From: Parabacteroides sp. TM07-1AC | Lineage (GTDB): Bacteria; Bacteroidota; Bacteroidia; Bacteroidales; Tannerellaceae | NCBI RefSeq assembly: GCF_003480915.1 | Contig: NZ_QUKD01000010.1 | Span: 62,001-126,000 of the forward strand | Length of the DNA: 64,000 bases | Reading direction: 5' to 3' | Shown here: in pieces, positions 27,277 through 36,972 of the stretch | Numbering within the stretch: position 1 is the stretch's first letter | How the letters are laid out: each line of letters starts with the position of its first letter | Made by a program: the position numbers and the translations under genes | Notes under the pieces: model-generated | Seen by the model: the letters and a program-made list of their open reading frames with translations, nothing else | Database searches by the model: none | What the model was told of the DNA's origin: nothing

Positions 27277-29178
27277 ATGAGAAGAACATTGGTAGACCTT
27301 TTTGAGAACTCGGTGAAATTATATCCCGACAACCCGTTCTTATGGGAAAAGACAACAGACAAATTCGTGCCTACCACCTACACGCAGGTTAAGGAACAGG
27401 TGTACACGCTGGGAGCCGGACTGGTTGCCCTCGGGGTAAAGAAAGGCGATAACATGGCTTTGCTCAGCGAAGGCCGCAATGCCTGGATCATCGGTGAACT
27501 GGCTATGTTCTATGCCGGAGCGACCAATGTTCCTCTTTCCATCAAACTGGAAGAGGCGGGCGACCTGCTGTTTCGTCTGACGCATGCCGATGTGAAATAT
27601 ATCATGGTTTCCGGCAACCAACTGAAGAAGATACGCTCCATCGTCGACCGGCTGCCGTTGCTTCAGCAAATCATCATCTTCGACGAACAAACAGCCTATC
27701 AGGAAAAAGAAATCTCCCTGTCTAAAGTGATCAGGATGGGAAAAGAGTACCTCGATACGCATCCGTTGGACGAGTTCCTGGCTATCGGTCAATCGCTGAC
27801 CAACGACGACTATGCCACGATCACCTATACTTCGGGAACGACTGCCGATCCGAAAGGGGTCATCCTCACCCATCGCAATTACACGGCGAATGTGGAGCAG
27901 TCGCTAACCTGTGTGGACATCGACGATACCTGGCGCACGTTGGTTATCCTGCCACTCGATCATTGCTTCGCGCATGTGGTAGGGTTCTATATATTTATGT
28001 ATAAGGGGGCTTCGGTCGCTACCGTACAAGTCGGAAAGACAGGTATGGAGACATTGAAGAATATCCCTGTAAATATCAAAGAGTTCAAGCCGTACTTGAT
28101 ATTGAGTGTTCCGGCTCTAGCCAAGAACTTCAAGAAAAACATCGAACAAGGTATCCGGGCCCAGGGTAACCTGGTTAATCGTCTGTTCCATATGGGACTG
28201 GACGTAGCCTATACCTATAACGGTGACGGAGGCGATGACAAAGGACGCGGCTGGCGGTTTTTACTGAAACCGATAGTCAGCCTGTTCGACAGCCTCATCT
28301 TCTCCAAGGTTCGCGAGAACTTCGGTGGCGAACTGAAGTTCTTTATCGGCGGCGGTGCCCTGCTGGACAAAGACCTACAGAAATTCTACTATGCTATCGG
28401 ACTGCCGATGTATCAGGGATACGGATTGAGCGAAGCGACTCCGGTTATCTCGACCAACGGTCCGCGTCATCACCGGTTCGGCAGTAGCGGTGTATTAGTT
28501 CAGCCTTTAGATCTGAAGATATGCGATTCGAACGGGAAAGAACTTCCTGCGGGCGAAAAGGGCGAGATCGTGATCCGGGGTGAAAATGTGATGGCGGGTT
28601 ACTGGAAGAATCCGGCGTCTACCGCTGAGACGATTAAAGAGGGCTGGCTCTATACCGGGGATATGGGCTATATGGGAAAAGATGGTTTATTATATGTATT
28701 GGGGCGTTTCAAAAGTTTGCTGATCGGCAGCGACGGAGAGAAATACAGTCCGGAAGGTATCGAAGAGGCTTTGGTCGAGCACTCATCCTGCATCGACCAA
28801 CTCCTGCTTTACAACAATCAGAATCCTTATACGGTAGCACTCCTTGTTCCGAACAAAGACCATCTGAAAAGACATCTGGCACACCAGCAACTCGACCTCC
28901 ATACGGAGAAAGGAAAAGAAGAAGCGATCCGCATCATCCGGAAACAGATCGACCGGTTCCGAAAAGGCGGCGACCTGGCATCTATGTTCCCCGACCGCTG
29001 GCTGCCTACGACATTTGCCGTCCTGCCCGAACCGTTCACCGAACAGAACGGCATGGTGAACAGCACGATGAAAATCGTCCGCGGGAAAGTCGAAAAGGCG
29101 TATGCCTCCCGCATTGACCATCTGTACACCTCGGAAGGTAAGAATCCGGTAAATGCAGAAAACCTGAAGTCATTATAA
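27277..29178 (+). CDS. Long-chain fatty acid-CoA ligase (AMP-forming)
   Basis: 633 residues. ANL-superfamily motifs are visible: the phosphate-binding loop YTSGTTADPKGVILTH, GYGLSEATPV (A5), and YTGDMGYMGKDGLLYVLGR (A7/A8). It activates a fatty acid to acyl-AMP and then acyl-CoA. The order mfd then ligase on one strand with a 12-base gap suggests co-transcription. The C-terminal part is somewhat divergent (KSLLIGSDGEKYSPEGIE), as is usual for Bacteroidota members. Chain-length specificity cannot be read from the sequence. Confidence 0.94.
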   Translation: MRRTLVDLFENSVKLYPDNPFLWEKTTDKFVPTTYTQVKEQVYTLGAGLVALGVKKGDNMALLSEGRNAWIIGELAMFYAGATNVPLSIKLEEAGDLLFRLTHADVKYIMVSGNQLKKIRSIVDRLPLLQQIIIFDEQTAYQEKEISLSKVIRMGKEYLDTHPLDEFLAIGQSLTNDDYATITYTSGTTADPKGVILTHRNYTANVEQSLTCVDIDDTWRTLVILPLDHCFAHVVGFYIFMYKGASVATVQVGKTGMETLKNIPVNIKEFKPYLILSVPALAKNFKKNIEQGIRAQGNLVNRLFHMGLDVAYTYNGDGGDDKGRGWRFLLKPIVSLFDSLIFSKVRENFGGELKFFIGGGALLDKDLQKFYYAIGLPMYQGYGLSEATPVISTNGPRHHRFGSSGVLVQPLDLKICDSNGKELPAGEKGEIVIRGENVMAGYWKNPASTAETIKEGWLYTGDMGYMGKDGLLYVLGRFKSLLIGSDGEKYSPEGIEEALVEHSSCIDQLLLYNNQNPYTVALLVPNKDHLKRHLAHQQLDLHTEKGKEEAIRIIRKQIDRFRKGGDLASMFPDRWLPTTFAVLPEPFTEQNGMVNSTMKIVRGKVEKAYASRIDHLYTSEGKNPVNAENLKSL

Positions 29179-29214
29179 ATAATATTGCTAAATCCAAATA
29201 GTTCACTAAACACA

Positions 29215-31824
29215 ATGATTATGCGTTACAAAACTGTATTATCCGCTGTCGCCCTTGCCGCTTTGGCTACGACCACTCCGGTCCTGGCAGATGGTGTCGC
29301 TAAACAAAACATCGATAAAGGCTGGACCTTTAAGCAGGTCCGCGGTAATAACTGGTATCCGGCAACCGTTCCGGGCGTCGTTCAAACCGACCTGATGGAT
29401 AACAAGATCATTGAAGATCCGTTTTTTCGTTTGAACGAACGGAACATCCAATGGATAGATAAAGAAGACTGGGAATACAAAACAACATTGAATGTATCCC
29501 CGGATATCTTCAATAAGGACAACATCGAGCTGGATTTCAAAGGTCTGGACACGTATGCCGATGTCTACCTGAACGACTCGTGTATTCTCAAAGCCGACAA
29601 TATGTTCCGCGAATGGACGGTAAACGTAAAGAATCTGCTGAAAAAGGATGATAACGAACTTCGTGTCTATTTCCATTCGCCCATCAAAGTAGACCTGCCT
29701 AAGTTCGAAGCCTTAAAGTTCCCCGTCGAAGCAGGCAACGACCAATCGGAGAACGGGGGTATCTTCGACAAAAAGGTAAGTATCTTTGCCCGGAAAGCCG
29801 GTTATCATTATGGTTGGGACTGGGGTCCACGTATCGTCACCAGCGGTATCTGGCGCCCTGTTTATCTGGTCGGATGGAACGATGCGCGCATCGACAATAT
29901 CTTCTATGACCAGACCAACGTAACCGCCAAACGTGCCGATATTAAAACCCGCGTACAGGTCATTGCGGACAAAGACGGAGAAGTAACGCTTAACATCAAA
30001 GCAGACGGTATCAAAAACAACTGGACGAAAAAGGCACAGGTGAAAAAAGGTACCAACGTGATCGAGACGGAGCTGACCGTCAACAATCCGAAACTCTGGT
30101 GGTCGAACGGTCTGGGTGAAGCGCATTTGTATCCGTTCACCGCCACGATCAGCATGGACGACAAGATTGCCGACAGCCACACAACGAACATCGGTATCCG
30201 CAGTATCCGCGTCATCAATAAGCCGGACAAAGACGGTCATACGTTTTACTTCGAACTGAATGGTGTGCCGGTATTCATGAAAGGTGCCAACTATATCCCG
30301 CAGGATAACTTCCTGCCGCGTGTTACTGCCGAACAGTATAAAACGACTGTCATGGATGCGGTCAATGCCAATATGAACATGCTCCGTGTATGGGGAGGCG
30401 GTATCTATGAAGAAGACCTCTTCTACGATCTTTGCGACAGGCACGGTATTCTGGTTTGGCAGGATTTCATGTTTGCCTGCAGCGTTTATCCGCTGACACC
30501 GGAGCTGGAAGAGAATATCCGCCAGGAAGCGATCGATAACGTGATCCGCCTGCGCAACCATCCAAGTCTGGCTATCTGGTGCGGAAACAACGAAATCCAC
30601 ACAGCCTGGTTCAACTGGGGTTGGATGAAAAAGTTCGATCAATATGGCGTAACGGAGCAGTTGCGTAACGATACCAAAAAGTTATTCAACGGTATTCTGG
30701 CAGATGTCGTAAAAGAATATGACCCAACTATTTTCTATTGGCCGTCCTCTCCCTACGGAGGTGATCCGGATGCTAAATGCGAAAGTGGCAAACCAAACTG
30801 GAACCCGAACGGTGACGCTCATTACTGGGGTGTATGGCAAGGTATCGATTCTGTTGCCCACTTCAACAAGGTGAAAGCCCGTTTCTTCTCTGAATATGGC
30901 TTCCAGTCCTTCCCGGAATATCAATCCGTACTGAAATATGCTCCGGAAGAACGTGATCATGATATTTATTCAGATGTCATGATGGCGCACCAGCGTGGCG
31001 GACAGATAGCGAACTCACGTATCGAAAATATCACTTTGGAAGAGTATTGTAAACCGAAAGACTTCCCCAGCACGCTTTATATGAGTATCCTGCTCCAGGG
31101 AGATGCCATGAAAACAGCCATGGAAGCTCACCGTCGCATGATGCCTTATAATATGGGTTCTCTGTTCTGGCAGCATAACGACTGCTGGCCCGTCGCTTCC
31201 TGGTCGAGCCGTGATTATTACGGACGTTGGAAAGCACAGCATTATTTTACGAAGAAAGCCTTCCGCGACATTCTCGTTTCACCGATAGCAGAAGATGGGA
31301 CATTGAATGTATGGGTTATATCCGACCGTTTGAAAGCCGTGAAAGGGAAATTGGATATACGCGTTATGGACCTGAAGGGCACTGTTTTATTTTCAAAGAA
31401 CAGCAATGTCACATTGCCTGCCAATACGAGCAAGATTCAATTCTCTGCTCCGGTGGAAAGTTTGCTGGCTGGTAAGAACCTGAATGAGGTTGTGGTTAAT
31501 GCTCGCTTCATCGAAAATGGCAAAGAAAGCGAGGTGATTTCCAACAATTACTTCTTTACCCGCTACAAAGACATCGACTTCCCGAAAGCGGATATACAGA
31601 TGACTTCCGTTCCTGCCGCCGACGGTTTCGACGTAACAGTTCAAAGTGACGTTTTTGCCCGTGCCGTATTCCTGAGTATAGACGGTATCGACAATTTCTT
31701 CTCTGACAACTATTTCGACTTATTACCTAATGAACCGGTAACAATCCACGTCACAACCAAACTGGATAAAGCTTCATTCGATAAACAGTTGAAGAGCCAA
31801 AGTATAGTAGATGCTTATAATTAA
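29215..31824 (+). CDS. Glycoside hydrolase family 2 beta-mannosidase
   Basis: The frame opens with a TTG at 29185, but ATG codons at 29215 and 29221 lead straight into a signal peptide (MRYKTVLSAVALAALA), so I use 29215 (869 residues). Order: sugar-binding beta-sandwich with WYPATVPGVVQTDLM, immunoglobulin-like domain, and TIM barrel. The acid/base glutamate is in WCGNNE (Glu460) and the nucleophile in SEYGFQSFP (Glu560). GH2 beta-mannosidases remove terminal beta-mannose, for example from N-glycan cores or mannans. It stands alone at the end of the mfd group and is followed by a terminator. Confidence 0.94.
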   Translation: MIMRYKTVLSAVALAALATTTPVLADGVAKQNIDKGWTFKQVRGNNWYPATVPGVVQTDLMDNKIIEDPFFRLNERNIQWIDKEDWEYKTTLNVSPDIFNKDNIELDFKGLDTYADVYLNDSCILKADNMFREWTVNVKNLLKKDDNELRVYFHSPIKVDLPKFEALKFPVEAGNDQSENGGIFDKKVSIFARKAGYHYGWDWGPRIVTSGIWRPVYLVGWNDARIDNIFYDQTNVTAKRADIKTRVQVIADKDGEVTLNIKADGIKNNWTKKAQVKKGTNVIETELTVNNPKLWWSNGLGEAHLYPFTATISMDDKIADSHTTNIGIRSIRVINKPDKDGHTFYFELNGVPVFMKGANYIPQDNFLPRVTAEQYKTTVMDAVNANMNMLRVWGGGIYEEDLFYDLCDRHGILVWQDFMFACSVYPLTPELEENIRQEAIDNVIRLRNHPSLAIWCGNNEIHTAWFNWGWMKKFDQYGVTEQLRNDTKKLFNGILADVVKEYDPTIFYWPSSPYGGDPDAKCESGKPNWNPNGDAHYWGVWQGIDSVAHFNKVKARFFSEYGFQSFPEYQSVLKYAPEERDHDIYSDVMMAHQRGGQIANSRIENITLEEYCKPKDFPSTLYMSILLQGDAMKTAMEAHRRMMPYNMGSLFWQHNDCWPVASWSSRDYYGRWKAQHYFTKKAFRDILVSPIAEDGTLNVWVISDRLKAVKGKLDIRVMDLKGTVLFSKNSNVTLPANTSKIQFSAPVESLLAGKNLNEVVVNARFIENGKESEVISNNYFFTRYKDIDFPKADIQMTSVPAADGFDVTVQSDVFARAVFLSIDGIDNFFSDNYFDLLPNEPVTIHVTTKLDKASFDKQLKSQSIVDAYN

Positions 31825-31828
31825 AACA

Positions 31829-31867
31829 AAGAAGGGTCCTGATCATCTGACTAGGGCCCTTCCTTTT
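31829..31867 (+). terminator. Terminator after the beta-mannosidase gene
   Basis: GAAGGGTCCT pairs with AGGGCCCTTC (one G-T pair), followed by a run of six T residues (31862-31867). It is close to the end of the minus-strand antitoxin gene. Confidence 0.8.
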
Positions 31868-31872
31868 TTAAT

Positions 31873-32199
31873 TTAAAGAATAGTTACACTAACACGCTTT
31901 CCCAAACCTCGGAATATTTTGTATAATGTCGGTAACCGCACATCACATTTCCCATTTTCAATCCGTGAGATATAACTTTTCTTCGTTCCGATCCTCTCTG
32001 CCAGTTGCTGTTGGGTAAGACCTGCTTTCAAGCGTTCTTCTTTCAGACGTTCGGCCAAAATAAAAGCGTCGGATTCTTCCTCAAACTGATCACGCTCGGG
32101 AGTACCGACAGGACCGTATTTTACGTTCAATAATTCATCAAAAGTATCACACTGCATTATTTGTTGCTGTTTCTCTTTGCTCAAATATTCTTCTTTCAT
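31873..32199 (-). CDS. XRE-family antitoxin (HigA-like)
   Basis: 108 residues. The C-terminal half is a Cro/C1-type HTH: LKAGLTQQQLAERIGTKKSY followed by ISRIENGKCDVRLPTLYKIF. The N-terminal part (about 1-50) is acidic and probably binds the toxin. It is encoded 3 bases after the RelE/HigB-like toxin, so the order is toxin then antitoxin, as in higBA. A palindrome in the shared promoter is a likely binding site for autoregulation. The gene ends just beyond the GH2 terminator. Confidence 0.93.
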   Translation of the reverse strand: MKEEYLSKEKQQQIMQCDTFDELLNVKYGPVGTPERDQFEEESDAFILAERLKEERLKAGLTQQQLAERIGTKKSYISRIENGKCDVRLPTLYKIFRGLGKRVSVTIL

Positions 32200-32202
32200 A
32201 AC

Positions 32203-32550
32203 TTATTTTCCTTTCTTCTCCTTAAAATACTCATTCATAATTTTCTGGGCTTTCTTTATTTGTCGATGCGGTATTTTCTGAGTTTTCTTCTGAAAACCAT
32301 TAAACAACACCACAACCTGCCCCTCATCTAGGCAACAGAAAATCCGATAAATATTACTTTCACTTTCTATACGAATTTCATATAGACCTTTCACTTCTAC
32401 TATATGCTTAAAGTATTTTGCAGGAATCATATCCTCAGTCAAAATTACTTTCATCACATAATCGACTTTTTTCTCCACATCTACTGATAACGCATTATAA
32501 AACTCGTTGAAATAATGCCTATACAAAAGAATCTCTCGTCTCTTTTTCAT
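32203..32550 (-). CDS. RelE/HigB-type toxin (phage-derived Gp49-like family)
   Basis: 115 residues, basic, with IRIESESNIYRIFCCLDEGQ and VVVLFNGFQKKTQKIPHRQI, which match the Gp49-like HigB branch of the RelE/ParE fold. Such toxins cleave mRNA on the ribosome. It is the first gene of the pair, with the antitoxin 3 bases downstream. The Lys-rich tail (FKEKKGK) fits RNA contact. It appears intact. Activity is inferred from the family. Confidence 0.92.
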   Translation of the reverse strand: MKKRREILLYRHYFNEFYNALSVDVEKKVDYVMKVILTEDMIPAKYFKHIVEVKGLYEIRIESESNIYRIFCCLDEGQVVVLFNGFQKKTQKIPHRQIKKAQKIMNEYFKEKKGK

Positions 32551-32576
32551 AGCTAAGATATTATTAATACTAGTTG

Positions 32577-32606
32577 CAAAGTTAACTAATTAATCAACTT
32601 TGTCAA
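32577..32606 (-). promoter_or_regulatory. Toxin-antitoxin promoter with embedded palindromic operator
   Basis: Minus-strand -33 TTG (32604-32606), 19-base spacer, and -7 TAACTTTG (32577-32584). A 26-base imperfect palindrome, CAAAGTT at 32577-32583 mirrored by AACTTTG at 32596-32602 with an AT-rich centre, covers the -7 box and most of the spacer. This is the expected position for antitoxin autorepression. Confidence 0.7.
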
Positions 32607-32684
32607 CAAATTTGCCTATCATTATCACCCTCCTTGATTAAATATTATTAATAAGGCTTACACCGCTCCTACCGGGAAAAATAC

Positions 32685-32692
32685 TACCTTTG
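32685..32692 (+). promoter_or_regulatory. -7 element TACCTTTG before the DUF5686 gene
   Basis: Full TAnnTTTG match 38 bases upstream of the ATG at 32730. A convincing -33 box was not seen. Confidence 0.5.
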
Positions 32693-32729
32693 CCAACTGC
32701 ATTATCCGAGAAGGAATAACGTTAGTTTC

Positions 32730-35321
32730 ATGGTAAAAAGAATTCGATTAATATTACTGTTGGTTCTGTTACAAACAGTGACCGGTATTTCCATTTTATG
32801 TGCACAGAGCATCACCTCTGCCTCCGGTATTGTAAAGGATTCAATCACCGGAGAACCTCTGGGGTTTGTTTCCGTCTATTTCGAGGGTTCCACCATAGGT
32901 GCAATGACCGATGACAACGGAGCTTTCACTTTACAGAACGACAAAGGATACAACAAGTTAGCTATTGCATCATTGGGATACGATACAAAAACATTAGATC
33001 TCAAAACAGGACAGAAGAACGACGGTCTGATGATTGCTCTCCGTCCCACCGCATTTGAAATATCCGAAGTCGTAGTAAAACCCAAAAAAGAAAAATACAC
33101 CCGTAAAGACAATCCGGCAGTCGAACTGATCAAGAAAGTAATCGAACATAAGAACGATAACCGTATCGAGTCGAAAGACGAATACCAAACGGAAGTTTAC
33201 GAAAAGCTATCCCTCTCTCTGGACGATTTCAACCCGAACTTTGAGAAAAACAAGTTCATGAAGAAATTCAAATTCATCAAGAACTATTTGGATACGTCTG
33301 AATTTAACGGCAAGCCTATCCTAACCCTTTCCGTTCGTGAAACAATTGCAGACAGGTATTACCGGAAACAGCCGAAGACCGAAAAAACGATTGTCAAAGG
33401 TAAACGCATGCAGGGTGTCGACCAGACATTAGACGATGGCGGCGGCATCACTTCCAACCTGGAAGAGATATTTCAAGGAATCAATATTTTCGATAATAAT
33501 ATCAATATCCTGCTAAACCGTTTTGTCAGCCCGTTATCCTCTACCCTTGCTACCAGCTATTACAAATACTACATTATGGATACGCTGGATATCGGAGGCG
33601 ATCGATGCGTCGATCTGGCTTTCGTTCCGGTCAACAGCCAAAGTTATGGTTTCACCGGAAGATTATACATAACATTGGACGGCAATTATGCACTGAAGAA
33701 ATTTCTGCTTAACACGCCGGTCAATATCAACCTCAACTGGGTCGACAAACTCCGTATCGAACAGGAATTCGAACGGATGCCGGACAGCACCTGGGTAGTA
33801 AAGAATGAGAACACCTATGTCAACTTCTACCTGGTAAAAGGAGCACAGCAACTCTATGCGCACCAGCTCCGCAATTACGATAAATACAATTTCAATATAG
33901 AACAAGCAAAGGCTGATTCGGTTTTTAATCTGTTAGGCTCGCTTCATACATTACCTATAGCGATCGAACAAACAGATACATTCTGGATCAATAACCGCCA
34001 TGTACCGCTGAAAGAAAAAGAAAATGCCCTGGACGATCTGTTGGCACAACTCCGGAAAGTTCCGGCATTCAATGTAATCATCAAAACAGCGGAAATCCTT
34101 ATATCCGGTTATATCCCGACAGCCGGAGACAAGAAATCAACCAAATTCGACTTCGGTCCGATGAATACCACCATCAGCGGTAACAGTCTGGAAGGTGTCC
34201 GCCTGCGTGTCGGCGGTATGACAACGGCAAATCTGAGCCCTTACTGGTTTGCCAGCGGCTATCTTGCTTATGGGACGAACGACCGTAAATTAAAATATAA
34301 CGTAAAGCTGACCCACAGTTTTAACAAGAAACTCTACCATGAAGGAGAAAGTCCGGTCAACAACCTCTCTTTCATCCAGGAATATGACGTATATACTCCC
34401 GGACAGGATTTCCTATTCACCAGTAAGGATAATATCTTCGTTGCCTGGAAAGTCGGTGAACCTGTGACAAAAATGCAGTACATCCGCAAATCCATGCTCC
34501 AATACGAAAAGGAATGGCTGAATGGCCTCACCTGGAGATCATGGGTGTACAACCAGAACAACCAGGCAGCCGGAACACTTAAATATATCCAGCAGGAAGC
34601 AGACGGCACATTGATCCACAAAAAAGACATCACCACGTCTGAAATCGGTACACAATTCCGCTTTGCCCCGGGTGAACGTTCCTATGACGGACGTTCGGGA
34701 AAAGAATCGGTATTCAACCTGTCGAAAGACGCCCCCATCTTTAAACTGTCGCACCAGTTGGGTATTAAAGGCGTTTTGGGAGGAGAATATAACTATAATC
34801 ATACGGAGATTAGTGCCGAAAAGCGTATCTGGTTATCCTCATTCGGTCACATCGATACACAGTTGAAAGCTGGAAAAGTATGGAACAAAGTTCCTTTCCC
34901 GTTACTGATACTGCCAAATACGAACCAGTCTATCACGATCCAGCCGGAAGCATTCCACATGATGAACGCACTGGAGTTCGTGACCGACCAGTATGTATCA
35001 TTCAATGCAACCTATTATATGAAAGGCTGGATACTGAACCGTATCCCGGGTGTCAAATGGCTACGTCTGCGTGAAGTAATCTCTTTCAACGGTATTTATG
35101 GCGGACTGACAGACAAGAATAACCCGACAATGACTCCCGGATTGTTTGTCCTGCCTGACGGCACACGTCCTTTAGGCAAAACTCCATATATGGAAGCCAG
35201 TGTCGGTCTGGAAAATATTTTCAAGATTCTTCGTATAGACTATTATCGCCGGTTAACTTACCTGGACGAACCTAATATTAAGAAAGGAGGGGTGCGTATT
35301 GCGTTACGATTCTCCTTCTAA
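32730..35321 (+). CDS. DUF5686 / carboxypeptidase-regulatory-like outer-membrane protein
   Basis: 863 residues with a signal peptide (about 1-25, ending LCAQ). A CarboxypepD_reg-like domain occupies about 28-115 (SGIVKDSITGEPLGFVSVYF ... DDNGAFTL). The large remainder matches DUF5686, a predicted outer-membrane beta-barrel family in Bacteroidota; the chain ends RIALRFSF with the terminal Phe typical of barrels. Function is unknown; an envelope transport or assembly role is a guess. Its last 23 bases overlap the start of the NhaC-type gene, which points to coupled translation. Confidence 0.92.
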   Translation: MVKRIRLILLLVLLQTVTGISILCAQSITSASGIVKDSITGEPLGFVSVYFEGSTIGAMTDDNGAFTLQNDKGYNKLAIASLGYDTKTLDLKTGQKNDGLMIALRPTAFEISEVVVKPKKEKYTRKDNPAVELIKKVIEHKNDNRIESKDEYQTEVYEKLSLSLDDFNPNFEKNKFMKKFKFIKNYLDTSEFNGKPILTLSVRETIADRYYRKQPKTEKTIVKGKRMQGVDQTLDDGGGITSNLEEIFQGINIFDNNINILLNRFVSPLSSTLATSYYKYYIMDTLDIGGDRCVDLAFVPVNSQSYGFTGRLYITLDGNYALKKFLLNTPVNINLNWVDKLRIEQEFERMPDSTWVVKNENTYVNFYLVKGAQQLYAHQLRNYDKYNFNIEQAKADSVFNLLGSLHTLPIAIEQTDTFWINNRHVPLKEKENALDDLLAQLRKVPAFNVIIKTAEILISGYIPTAGDKKSTKFDFGPMNTTISGNSLEGVRLRVGGMTTANLSPYWFASGYLAYGTNDRKLKYNVKLTHSFNKKLYHEGESPVNNLSFIQEYDVYTPGQDFLFTSKDNIFVAWKVGEPVTKMQYIRKSMLQYEKEWLNGLTWRSWVYNQNNQAAGTLKYIQQEADGTLIHKKDITTSEIGTQFRFAPGERSYDGRSGKESVFNLSKDAPIFKLSHQLGIKGVLGGEYNYNHTEISAEKRIWLSSFGHIDTQLKAGKVWNKVPFPLLILPNTNQSITIQPEAFHMMNALEFVTDQYVSFNATYYMKGWILNRIPGVKWLRLREVISFNGIYGGLTDKNNPTMTPGLFVLPDGTRPLGKTPYMEASVGLENIFKILRIDYYRRLTYLDEPNIKKGGVRIALRFSF

Positions 35322-36621
35322 CTCCCCTTTGAATCATGCACCGAATGCATGGGCTTTGATACCCTTGCTGGTATTCCTGTTCACTTATCTGGTTGTTTCC
35401 ATACTGGCAGGAGATTTCTACAAAATGCCGATTACAGTTGCCTTCGTCATCTCTTCGGTAGTGGCGATTGCCATGTCCAAAGGGGGAAAACTATCCAATC
35501 GCATCGAACAATTCTGTCGCGGAGCGGCCAACAGCAACATTATGCTCATGGTCCTTATCTTCATATTGGCCGGAGCCTTTGCCCAGACAGCCAAAGCTAT
35601 GGGAGCCGTAGATGCAACAGTGAACCTGGCAATGTCCATACTGCCCGGAAACCTGCTGGCTGCCGGTATCTTCCTGGCCGCTTGTTTTATATCCATCTCT
35701 GTCGGAACCTCTGTGGGAACAATCGTAGCCCTGGCACCGGTAGCTGTCGGGATTGCCGCAAAGACAGGGATGCCTGATGCTTTGATGTTGGGAGTTGTCG
35801 TGAGCGGTGCCATGTTCGGCGACAATTTGTCTTTCATCTCCGACACGACTATTGTGGCTACCCGTACACAGGGATGCAACATGAACGATAAATTCAAAGT
35901 GAATATCCGTATCGCCCTCCCCATCGCGATCCTGACAGGTATTATATATGTAATAGTAGGAAGCGGCATAGACAGTAGTTATACTGCAGGAACAATCGAA
36001 TGGGTAAAAGTGGTCCCTTATCTGGTCGTTCTAGTTGCAGCCATTTGTGGAGTAAATGTTATGCTGGTATTATTCATCGGTATACTGCTATCGGGTGTTG
36101 TCGGACTGCTGACCGGCGGCTTCGATATATGGGGCTGGACGGCATCGATGGGTCTCGGTATAACCAATATGGGAGAACTGATCATTGTGACCCTATTGGC
36201 TGGTGGCATGCTGGAAATGATACGTTACAATGGCGGGATCGACTGGATCATCCTCAAACTGACTTCACATATCCGCTCTTCGAAAGGTGCAGAATTAAGC
36301 ATTGCCGCATTGGTCAGCTTTGCCAATCTGTGTACGGCAAACAATACGATCGCCCTGATCATGGCCGGACCGATAGCTAAAGACATAGCAGACCGTTTCA
36401 AAGTCGATCCGCGTCGTAGCGCAAGTATCCTGGATATCTTCTCTTGCTTCATACAGGGAATTATCCCCTACGGAGCACAATTACTGATGGCTTCCGGACT
36501 GGGCAACGTCTCCCCCATCGAGGTTATGCAATACTTGTATTATCCGTACTTATTAGGATTCGGAGCACTATTGGCGATACTCTTAGGATATCCAAGAAAA
36601 TACAGTAACCTGAAAAAATAA
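35299..36621 (+). CDS. NhaC-family Na+/H+ antiporter
   Basis: 440 residues with about 10-12 hydrophobic helices. SVGTSVGTIVALAPVAVGIA and GAMFGDNLSFISDTTI are NhaC-type motifs. It exchanges sodium (or a small solute) for protons across the inner membrane. The frame has no early ATG. I use the TTG at 35299, with AGGAGG centred about 10 bases upstream (35285-35290), lying within the end of the DUF5686 gene. The first ATG is internal to a helix, so the TTG start is more plausible. The 23-base overlap suggests coupling. Confidence 0.9.
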   Translation: MRYDSPSNSPLNHAPNAWALIPLLVFLFTYLVVSILAGDFYKMPITVAFVISSVVAIAMSKGGKLSNRIEQFCRGAANSNIMLMVLIFILAGAFAQTAKAMGAVDATVNLAMSILPGNLLAAGIFLAACFISISVGTSVGTIVALAPVAVGIAAKTGMPDALMLGVVVSGAMFGDNLSFISDTTIVATRTQGCNMNDKFKVNIRIALPIAILTGIIYVIVGSGIDSSYTAGTIEWVKVVPYLVVLVAAICGVNVMLVLFIGILLSGVVGLLTGGFDIWGWTASMGLGITNMGELIIVTLLAGGMLEMIRYNGGIDWIILKLTSHIRSSKGAELSIAALVSFANLCTANNTIALIMAGPIAKDIADRFKVDPRRSASILDIFSCFIQGIIPYGAQLLMASGLGNVSPIEVMQYLYYPYLLGFGALLAILLGYPRKYSNLKK

Positions 36622-36708
36622 ACCTAGCTAGAACTATCACACTGGGATATCTCATTTTATTTTTGAGTATAAAATGCTAAAATCTTAGAGTTATTTAAAC
36701 CATTTTCA

Positions 36709-36716
36709 TATATTTG
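36709..36716 (+). promoter_or_regulatory. -7 element TATATTTG directly before the cobalamin riboswitch
   Basis: Full TAnnTTTG match that would start the transcript at about 36721-36723, exactly at the riboswitch 5' edge. A TTAG box lies 20 bases upstream (36685-36688). Confidence 0.6.
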
Positions 36717-36720
36717 CAAT

Positions 36721-36895
36721 CGTTTTGGTGATAGAATCGTTTTCAACGATTCTATAAAAGGGAATCCGGTTAAAATCCGGAACAGTACCCGCTACTGTGA
36801 AACTCATAAAAAGGAAAGTTCCTCATACCACTGTCTTTTCAAGATGGGAAGGTTGCTTTCTGAGTTAGTCAGGAAACCTGCCAAATTAGTGATAA
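36721..36895 (+). promoter_or_regulatory. Cobalamin (B12) riboswitch
   Basis: The conserved cobalamin elements occur in order: GGGAATCCGGT, AATCCGGAACAGTACCCGC with the adjacent CTACTGTGA, and GTCAGGAAACCTGCC about 80 bases on. The B12-box like GAACAGTACCCGCTACTGTG is complete. The riboswitch lies 80 bases upstream of the TonB receptor ATG. A CTCCCGGGGTTTGGAG hairpin (36902-36918) may be the expression platform acting on translation or termination. By family precedent B12 binding should repress expression. Confidence 0.93.
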
Positions 36896-36972
36896 CCAAT
36901 TTCTCCCGGGGTTTGGAGAAGTTATTGAAAAAGAATATTTTATATTCAATACACTTAATTCATTAATTATTC

